Shown in pieces: positions 56,271-64,000 of a stretch of DNA of 64,000 bases. Each line of letters opens with the position of its first letter. Position 1 is the stretch's first letter. The translations under genes and the position numbers were made by a program. Where the stretch lies: assembly GCA_026214975.1 (NCBI GenBank), contig CM047814.1, positions 20,669,541-20,733,540 of the forward strand. Direction: 5' to 3'. Under the pieces are notes generated by a model. The model was not told the origin of the DNA. It made no database searches and was given only the letters and a program-made list of their open reading frames with translations. Origin of the DNA: Gentiana macrophylla. Its lineage: Eukaryota > Streptophyta > Magnoliopsida > Gentianales > Gentianaceae.

Positions 56271-57080
56271 GGTTGGATATGCACTTCAAGTTGCAGAAGA
56301 AGTGGATGGTTTTGAACATACACTTACGAGGAAGCAGATGACATGTTCTGAAGCATCTCAATGGCTTGCTGCTATGGGAGATGAAATGGAGTCATTACTG
56401 AAGAATCAGACTCGGGATCTAGTTAAACATCCAGCTGATAGGAGAGTTGTTACTTGCAAATGAATCTTCAAGAAGAAGGAAGGGATAACTGAGGCAGAAG
56501 GAGTTAAGTATAAGGCACATTTGGTTGCAAGATGGTTCAGTCAGAAAGAAGGGATGGACTTTGATGAGATATTCTTACTAGTAGCCAAACATACTTCAAT
56601 CAGAGTGTTATTAACAATGGTGGCATATCAGGAGTTAGAACTTGAGCAGTTAGATGTGAATACAACTTTTCTACATGGTGAGGTAGATAAAAACATATAC
56701 ATGACTCAGCCAGAAGGATTCCAAGTTCCTGGCAAAGAAGATTTTGTGTGCAAGTTAACGAAGTCCTTATATGGAATGAAGCAGGCTCCTAAACAGTGGT
56801 ATAAATGGTTTGATAGTTACATGATCCAGTTGGGATACATCAGAAGTCCTTATGATTGTTGTGTTTACAACAGTCAGTTGAAAGGTGGATCATATATCTA
56901 TCTTGTGTTATATGTGGATGACATGCTGATATCTGCAAGAAAGAATTCTGATGTTCGATATCTGAAAGATCTTCTCAGTGCTGAGTTTGAAACGAAAGAT
57001 TTGGGTGCAGCCAAGGAAATTTTGGGGATGGAGATATGGAGAGATAGAAGTCAGAAAAAACTGTTTTTATCTCAGTAGGG
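56269..57080 (+). pseudogene. Copia B reverse transcriptase
   Basis: SEASQWLAAMGDEMESLLKN at 56350 starts the RVT_2 domain. After an in-frame stop near 56461 the frame gives VARWFSQKEGMDFDEIF, LEQLDVNTTFLHGEVDKNIY, TKSLYGMKQAPKQWYKWFDS and the catalytic box YLVLYVDDMLIS (Asp pair), then KDLGAAKEILGMEI. This 185-codon frame is the best preserved part of the element and closes at an in-frame TAG at 57076. Confidence 0.9.
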
Positions 57081-57850
57081 CTATATACATAAGTTTTTGT
57101 CAAAGTTTGGCATGTTAGCTCAAAGCCAATAGATACTCATATGAAATCAAATATTCATTTGTCAGTTATTGCTTCACAGTCAGCAGAGGAGAAGGAGTAC
57201 ATGTCAAGAGTTCCCTATGCTAGTGCGATTGGCGATCGATGTATGCCGTATGGTGTGCTAGGCTTTGATCTGCTCAGACGATCGGTGTTGTCGGCGAGTT
57301 TATGGCTCGACCTAGAAAGGAACAACTGGAAAGTTGTGAAAAGAATGTTCGGCTACCTTAGAGGTACAAGCGATGTTGGTCTCATTTATGGAGGTGATAC
57401 TCGAGGCGATCACATAATCTTGTGATGTTGATTATGCGAGTGATGTGGGCGTGAGAAAATCAATATTTGGTTATGTTTTCACATTGGGGAATTCAGTTGC
57501 CAGTTGGAAAGCAACTCTTCAGGCCACAGTGGCTTTATCAACTACTGAGGCTGAATATATGGCTCTTACTGAAGCAGCTAAGGAGAGTATTTGGTTGAAG
57601 GGGCTAGTTAGTGATTTGGGGCTACATCAAGATCAAGCTGAGATTTATTGTGACAGTTTGAGTGCAATTTGTCTAGCTAAGGATCAGTTCATCATGAGAG
57701 AACCAAGCATATTGATGTGAGGTATCATTTGCTGAGGAATGGGAAGAGGGTTGTAGTGAAGAAGATCGGCACCAAGGATAATCCTCTTGATATGTTCACT
57801 AAACCCGTTCGTGAGCAAGTTTCAATTGTGTGCGGACTTCTTTGAATATT
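57081..57850 (+). pseudogene. Copia B RNase H
   Basis: YIHKFLSKFGML and VPYASAIG precede a garbled stretch at 57225-57310. The frame recovers as KRMFGYLRGTSDVGLIYGGD, then KSIFGYVFTLGNSVASWKAT, LSTTEAEYMALTEAAKESIW (catalytic Glu) and AEIYCDSLSAICLAKD (catalytic Asp). The C-terminal VKKIGTKDNPLDMFTKPV type end is near 57755 in another frame. Confidence 0.85.
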
Positions 57851-58308
57851 CAAAACTTATAAGCTGAAGCTGGATACTCGGCCGAGGCGAGACCATCCAG
57901 TGGATTACGAGAAGTGCAGTACAAGTACATCCTGGCATTGTGAATGAATGCGGTACAAGTACATCGATTATGAAATCTGGATGACGGTGAATGAGAGTTC
58001 AACTCAAGGTGAAGATTTGTCGATTAAGTGACTTGATCTACAAGCGTGTTATAAACTAGTGGAACTAATGAGAAAAATTTGGTGAGAATGATGGGCGACT
58101 TAGTAAGAGTATTCGATTACGTGAAAGTCGGTTGTGGTGAAGTGCAAGCCGAGTTTCTTACAAGTCGACTCTCGATTTTGCCGGTGAGTTATTCTTGAGT
58201 ACATTTGAGTTCCTTGTCTGGCGATTGATTACAAGTGCAGGAAAGTCGATTTGGTGAGTTTAATCGATGGATAACGGTGAGCAAAGGTCCATATATCTGG
58301 GGTATTTA

Positions 58309-58572
58309 TGATAGTTACGACAAAGATCTTATGGCGGTTAGGGAATTGTGGCTATAAATACCAATGCAGTGTGTGTGAAAATCCTTATAACTTTGTGCGT
58401 AATAAAATATCTCATTTTCCGTCAGTGGAGTAGTCGGCTGGCGTCGGAAAGCACGTTAAATCACCGTGTTCTCTTTGTTTTACATGTTTTATCAATTTCC
58501 GTCATACTTTATGTTTGCATTCTTTAGTGTTTTATCTATTACAAGCTATGAGTTTAAATGCGTGTTTTAACG
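58309..58572 (+). repeat. Copia B right LTR
   Basis: It starts TGATAGTTACGAC and ends GTGTTTTAACG, with GGCTATAAATACC matching the left LTR promoter. Upstream, 57851-58308 is the non-coding 3' leader. Confidence 0.8.
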
Positions 58573-60123
58573 GTTTATTGTTAAAAATATCGTTTTGTAG
58601 TTAAAAAATATAGTTTTAGGTTTGGTGACCCATTAATTTTAAATTTTGAAGCAAAATTTAATTTTAATCTCAAATAATATTTGAAATATATTTACGGATC
58701 ATTTGTTTGCATTATCGTCTTTTCTATGGCTTTGTATTGTTTTACATATATGTATTTTGCACCGCCTATTTCTACCATAATGTTATTTTATACTCTCATT
58801 TCGTACTATTATGGGTTTTATAATGTCACATTTTGGGTACAAATATTTTCTACTGTGATCTGTACTGTTATATTTACTATTTATTGAGTTTTTATATTGT
58901 ACATGCATGGATTTCGTATGGTCCATTTTACTGTGATTTTGTGTTCTTGTACGGATTTTCTAATGTTGTTATGCTACGTCTATTTTTATACAATTATGCA
59001 TTTTTTTATAATAGTTATTTTCTACTATCATTTCATATTTTGTACAGTGGTTAGAAAAAATAGATATCGTTGTTTATGAAAAAAAAAATAGTTGGAAAAA
59101 ATAAAAGGAAAAAAAAATGAAAAGAAAAGGTTGGGAGTGGCTGATTTATATATTTTTGTGTATTTTATGATTTATTATTAAATTTTTTTGTTTGAGAAAC
59201 ATGATTTATTCATTATACTGTTTTTCCCCCTAATGGTTCTGCCATGTTGAAATAATGAAATATGATTTGTACAATAGTGTAAAAACACAATAACTAATGA
59301 ACTTGATAAAATCACCGACTCTGAATCTAGAACGAATTACATCAACTATCTTCAACATAATTTTCCAATATTAAACTAGTGATTTAAAGTGAATTTGTGG
59401 ATAGTTTATAGCTGTAACAGCGCGTTAATAATTTATTTATTTATTTTTTTTTGGAAATATCGCGTTAATAATTCTTAAACCAAACTTAATTATTGGGTTG
59501 GGAACAAAAAGAGAGATAAAAATAGAACTGTATTTCCTTCTTTGCTGTGTAAAAGAATTTTAGTACAACTCACAATTGTGGTAAACAACTTTAATTAGTA
59601 ACGAAATCACACTCTTACGTAATAGAGATGAATCATTGTAGTATTTCATTACCATTATTGTAATCTTTCATGAGAAATGCTCATGCCACAATAAATGTAC
59701 TTGAGATGATCCACTCTCCAACAAAGCGTCTGTAATAAATCTGTACAATGAACTTTTAAGCAGGTGATTTTTTGGGGCCGTTTGATTGATAAGTCTCGGT
59801 CCCACGTCATAATCAATGGCCTAAATTGTGTTGTGTCTGATGTTGTAAATTATTTAGTTAATGGCGTAATCACTTCATCTTTCATTTTATAGATTCGTAT
59901 TTAACGGTATAACATGAAATTTAATTTATTATTATTTTTTTTTTTTGGATTTTATCATCTATATCCACAACTTTAAATTTGAAAAAAATGAAAGTTGTTT
60001 CAAATATTCAGAAAGGATACGTGATATGCTTCATGCATTTCTCAACTCAGATAACACAAACAAAAGAACTCCATAACCACTCAGCATTGTGTTTTGCTGT
60101 TTAAGAAAATTAATAATTTGATC
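58573..60123. other. Gene-free AT-rich stretch upstream of the MSL gene
   Basis: T-rich open frames at 58681-59080 arise from loosely repeated TTCTACTGTGAT and TTTTATAC words and have no domain. GCGTTAATAATT occurs twice around 59425 and 59463 flanking a T-rich 26 bp. CACGTCATAATCAATGGCCT near 59807 is a diverged copy of the repeat at 28430. The last part should hold the MSL promoter, but I see no clear TATA box. Confidence 0.4.
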
Positions 60124-63100
60124 ATGGACTTCTCTTCCTCATTCAACAATTCTTACCATCATCACCAACAACAGCAATACTACAACAGAGAGACTAATGC
60201 TGCCGCCCCCGACAACACAGCCACCATGCCCTCTTCCTCCATTAGCGACCACGTTGTCGTCAAAATCGACAGCTGTGATCAAACCAACAATAACAGCATC
60301 AGTAATGAAGCCACTTCTGAGTGCAATGTTAGCAGAATCTGGAGAGAATCAGTCAAGATTTCTGGGAAGACAACATTAACACCAACAACATGGGATTAGT
60401 TTAGCATGATATCGACAAGGAAATCGTTCAGGACTCGGCTTCAATATGAAAGATCAGTTCTTGAATGACAGAGCATCCAATAATGAGTCACATGAAGTGA
60501 TCAGGCGCTAAGATTCAGCATAAAGCAAGTGCATTATTAGGAAGGTTGAAAACCAAGTCCAGGTTGATGGATCCCTCACCAGAAAGGCCACAAAAGAATT
60601 CAGAGACAATTGGATTAGAAAAACCTTCAAAAATATTAAAAAAGCCTAAGGAAGATGAAGAAGATGATCCTTTGATGGATGAGGATCTTCCTGATGAGTA
60701 CAGAAAGAATAAGATCAACCTGATGATTTTGATTCAATGGAATAGTCTTTTTCTGATCCTAACAGCTTTGACATGTACACTTGCTCTACAAAAATGGAGT
60801 GCACAAAGATCTGGGGCCTGAATTTGTGGAAATGGGAAGTGTTAGCCCTTGTTCTCATTTGTGGTAGATTGGTATCCGGCTGGGTAATTCGGATAGTAGT
60901 GTTCTTCATCGAAAAAACTTCCTTCTCCGTAAAAAAGTTCTGTACTTTGTTTACGGTGTAAGGAAAAGCGGTCCAGAACTGTTGTTGGCTAGGATTAGTT
61001 TTGCTTTCATGGCATAACATGTTTGACAACAAAGTAGAAGGAAATAACAAGTTTCTATGGTATGTAAACAAATTGATGGTCTGTATGTTGCTAGCCACTG
61101 TGTTATGGCTAATCAAGACTCTCATGGTTAAAGTCCTTGCATCATCTTTCCATGTTAGCGCGTTTTTCGATCGAATACAAGACTCGTTGTTCAATCAGTA
61201 TGTCATTAAAGCACTATCTGGGCCGCCATTAACTAAGATACCGAGCTCTCATGAGGAACACTACAAAATGATTCCTGAACATACAAGAGGACTATCCCAG
61301 AAGCCATCTGAAGAGATAAGTTTCAAGATTTCTGGTTCGATACATAAAAAACAATGTAGTATTCATGGAATTACAGTTGACTACTTGCATAGGCTAAATC
61401 CAAAGAATGTTTCTGCATGGGGTATGAAGAAGTTAGTGAACATTATTAGACATGGGTCACTGTCCACATTGGAAGAGGAGATTATGGAAAGCACCAAGAA
61501 CAACAATGAGTCTGCAACCGAAATTAGAAGTGAATATGAGGCAAAAGTTGCAGCAAGGAAGATATTTAGAAATGTGGCTAAACCTGGTTCCAAGTAAGTT
61601 TCCCACCAGCTCCTACATTTATTGTTCTTGAAACAATTTATAATATCTAAAATAGAGATTAAACAATTCAAATCCACTAAATCTTATCTGCAGCAGAATC
61701 TCTAGTGAAATCTGTAAAATAGAGAATCTATATTCAAATCATACATTGTAAAAAGATTCTGATGCATTTCATCCTGAATAGATATTATAAAAAATGGAGA
61801 AAAGTGGTGCTATAAGATAGTGAGATTACACCGACTCTAGCCTACATGTTAGGAGCTCTCACTAGGTTAAATGGTTGATCTTTTTGAGCCAGTTTGCAAA
61901 TGAATGGTACACACCATATCATCTTAAAAAATAAAACCATAACATTATACAAGTTATAGTGCATATACTTGGATTCTCCCTATCCTGAGATTGGAGGTTA
62001 CTAACCGGGTAAAGCAATTTCCAAACTTTATTAAAAACAAAATTGTGCAAACACTCTTGAGTTTAGTTTTTGTTATCTTGTTTACTTCTTTTTGTTTTGA
62101 AGCATTAAGGCAAACTTAGAGAAACATATTTTAATGGCAGATTCATCTATCTGGAAGATCTGATGTGTTTCTTGCGAGAAAAGGAGGCTCTTAAAACAAT
62201 GAACTTTGTGGAAGAATCACCAGAAAGTGAAAAGATCAGCAAAGCATCTCTTAAGAATTGGGTGGTAAGATGACATATTTAGTTGCCCTATTTTTTTATA
62301 GAGAATTTGTTACTTTCCACACACAATCGACTTTCAGGATAGTCGATTATATGGTCCATAATCGACTTTTAAAAGGTTGACCTTCGGAAAGTAGATTCTA
62401 GACAATATAATCGACTTTTAAAATGCGATTGTGTGGTGCTAAAGTGTTTATTAAATATGTTGGCTGCAGGTGAATGCCTTCAGAGAGAAAATCACTTGCT
62501 TTGACACTCAACGACACAAAAACAGCTGTGAAGAATCTTCATCAAATGGCAAATGTATTAGTTTGTCGATTATATGGTCCATAATCGACTTTTAAAGGTT
62601 GACCTTCGGAAAGTCGATTCTAGACAATATAATCGACTTTTAAATAATCGATTGTGTGGTGCTAAAGTGTTTATTAAATATGTTGGCTGCAGGTGAATGC
62701 CTTCAGAGAGAAAAATCACTTGCTTTGACACTCAACGACACAAAAACAGCTGTGAAGAATCTTCATCAAATGGCAAATGTATTAGTTTGCATCATCATTC
62801 TGATCATCTCGCTCATCACACTCGGCATTGCAACGAGCAAGTTTTGCTCTTTCTTAGCTCCCAGATTGTTGTGGTGGCTTTTATATTTGGAAACACTTGC
62901 AAGACAGTATTTGAATCCATTATCTTCTTGTTTGTGATTCATCCTTTTGATGTTGGTGACCGATGTGAAATAGATGGAGTTCAGGTATACAGGAATTTTG
63001 TTTACCATTTATTTATTTTTTACAGGTCTCTAAATTCTAGAGCTGAGAATCGACTTTCTGATGGTCAATTGTGGTCCTGAAATAAGTTTTCTTTATTTAC

Positions 63101-63705
63101 TTAATATTCCAGATGATTGTTGAAGAAATGAACATATTATCTACAGTCTTTCTGAGACATGACAATCAGAAAATTATGTACCCAAATAGTACTCTATCAA
63201 CAAAGCCTATACACAACTACTACACAGTCCTGACATGCGGGAGTCGGTTGATTTCTTAGTTCACATTGCAACTCCACCAGAGAAGATTGCTACAATGAAA
63301 GAGAAGAATATTCAGGTACTGTTAAGCATTTACCATCTAGATTGGTCATACTACATCAATGGAGAAACAACCGAAATCTCGACTCTGTAATTTCTTATGC
63401 AATCTATCATGTAATTCTTTATGGTTTGCAGTTATGTTGAGAGCAAGAAGGAGCACTGGTACTCAAACTCCTTGGTTGTGCTCAGGAATCTAGAGGACCT
63501 ACAGAAGATGAGGATGACTGTGTGGATCACACACAGAATGAACCATCAAGATATGAAAGAGAGGTGGCTAAGAAGATCCCTTTTGGTCGAAGAGATGATC
63601 AAGATATTCAGAGAAATCGATTTAGAGTACCGTTTGTCTCCCCTTGACATCAATATACGCACCATGCCCAATCATCTTTATTCAGACACAGTTTCTTCGA
63701 CATGA
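60124..63705 (+). CDS. MSL10: Mechanosensitive MscS-like channel, MSL9/10 group, frame-damaged
   Basis: MSL10-type proteins are plasma-membrane, tension-gated anion-preferring channels with six membrane helices and a MscS-like pore. By GT-AG sites the exons are 60124-61593, 62141-62264, 62693-62984, 63113-63315 and 63432-63705. The N-terminal cytosolic part is Ser/Asn/Gln-rich, then KTKSRLMDPSPERPQKNSE. Helices follow (ILIQWNSLFLILTALTCTLA; ALVLICGRLVSGWVIRIVVF; LLATVLWLIKTLMVKVLASS). The pore region is ESIIFLFVIHPFDVGDR in exon 3, with MIVEEMNILSTVFLRHDNQK in exon 4 and MNHQDMKERWLRRSLLVEEM in exon 5. Frame breaks lie near 60350, 60790, 60912, 60964, 62711, 62842 and 63225; several sit at A or T runs. 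The start ATG at 60124 is chosen because family N-termini begin this way. A 223-bp duplication precedes exon 3. Confidence 0.88.
62318..62439. mobile_element. MITE in the second MSL intron
   Basis: CCACACACAATCGACTTT on the left pairs with the complement of AAAATGCGATTGTGTGGTGC on the right. Inside, GTCGATTATATGG / CCATAATCGAC pair again. It is non-coding and about 120 bp long. Part of it was copied with the 223-bp duplication. Confidence 0.5.
62342..62787. repeat. 223-bp tandem duplication spanning intron end and exon start
   Basis: 62342-62564 and 62565-62787 are two near-identical copies starting GTCGATTATATGG and ending ATGGCAAATGTATTAGTTTG. Each has part of the MITE, a TTGGCTGCAG acceptor and the first about 95 bases of exon 3. 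Only the second copy continues into the rest of the exon. Confidence 0.85.
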
Positions 63706-64000
63706 AGAAGTTCTGCAACCAGAGTAAGAGAATAATAGAGCTACGGTAATCGATAGGATATTTAGTGAGAATTGCATTAGTGTCTCTCGAGATTCTCTGT
63801 TTTGGAGACACTAACACAATTTTTCTTCATATGCAGAATGATAGGATACTATGGTTTTGTTTTCTCCTTGCAAGGATCTTCCTTCTACTATCTCTATATA
63901 TGGATAACTTGTATTCTTTGGAAGACTAGTATTCTTGAATCATCGCTCGGTGTCGGTGTTGACAAGTTTTGACTTTTATACTTAGCAATACAATATTAGA
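63706..64000 (+). other. 3' flank of the MSL gene
   Basis: No further coding sequence is recognised. It probably contains the 3' untranslated region. TAGTGTCTC...GAGACACTA words near 63780-63810 form a small inverted repeat. Confidence 0.4.

Larger units (their letters stand above)
53526..58572 (+). mobile_element. Copia element B, Tnt1/Tork-like, 5.05 kb
   Basis: Related LTRs (53526-53805 and 58309-58572) flank gag, knuckle, protease, integrase, reverse transcriptase and RNase H in Copia order on the plus strand. A primer site TGGTATCGAGGC is at 53809. ATTTA precedes it and GTTTA follows it, a four-of-five match to a 5-bp target duplication. Its left end falls exactly at the end of Copia A. 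The polyprotein has many frame changes and stops. Confidence 0.85.

Noticed and set aside
58681..59079. Hydrophobic T-rich open frames resembling small membrane proteins
   Set aside because: The hydrophobicity is the result of TTT/TAT-rich DNA. There is no conserved motif and the frames overlap.

Overview
The window is nuclear DNA of a flowering plant, most likely a eudicot. It is AT-rich, the host genes have several exons with ordinary GT-AG introns, and most of the sequence is plant-type transposable elements: Copia and Gypsy LTR retrotransposons, L1-clade LINEs, Mutator-like (MULE), hAT-like and Tourist-like elements, and foldback MITEs. No species marker is visible and I do not name one.

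Only three host genes are recognisable. (1) A RopGEF (PRONE-domain Rho-of-plants guanine nucleotide exchange factor) lies on + at 29955-32478 in five exons. (2) A single-exon SKIP23-like F-box/DUF295 gene lies on - at 38477-39703 and is the only fully open host reading frame. (3) An MSL9/10-like mechanosensitive channel gene lies on + at 60124-63705 in about five exons. Genes 1 and 3 are clear at protein level but carry several one-base frame breaks, many of them at A or T runs, so decay and consensus-sequence error must be separated before either is called a pseudogene. The three genes (Rho-GTPase activation, ubiquitin-ligase substrate choice, tension-gated channel) share no obvious pathway, and nothing suggests co-regulation.

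Layout. 0-0.75 kb: 5' end of a Copia element on - (LTR, primer site, gag) running off the window start. 1.4-5.1 kb: decayed autonomous MULE on -. 5.7-8.6 kb: MITE, a satellite-like tandem array and AT repeats. 8.9-10.6 kb: 5'-truncated LINE on -. 10.7-14.2 kb: Tourist-like MITE, LINE RNase H fragment, Copia pol remnant, foldback MITEs. 14.9-24.7 kb: a complete 9.8-kb chromovirus-type Gypsy element on - with both LTRs and a 5-bp target duplication. 25.5-29.5 kb: solo-LTR-like sequence and several MITEs. 30-32.5 kb: RopGEF. 34-37.9 kb: very decayed Gypsy element on + interrupted by a TIR element. 38.5-39.7 kb: F-box gene with a hAT-like element upstream. 40.5-42.3 kb: non-autonomous MULE carrying three tandem-repeat arrays. 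42.5-45.3 kb: further TIR elements and a chromovirus 3' end. 45.8-53.5 kb: Copia element reduced to gag and protease, with a LINE inside its right LTR. 53.5-58.6 kb: Tnt1/Tork-like Copia element on +. 60.1-63.7 kb: MSL gene containing a 223-bp tandem duplication.

The most interesting structure is the link between the decayed MULE at 1.4-5.1 kb and the non-autonomous element at 40.5-42.3 kb. They share terminal sequence and an unusual internal GCAGTGACATTGATG-type repeat vocabulary, which suggests an autonomous/non-autonomous pair of one family. No new gene system was found.
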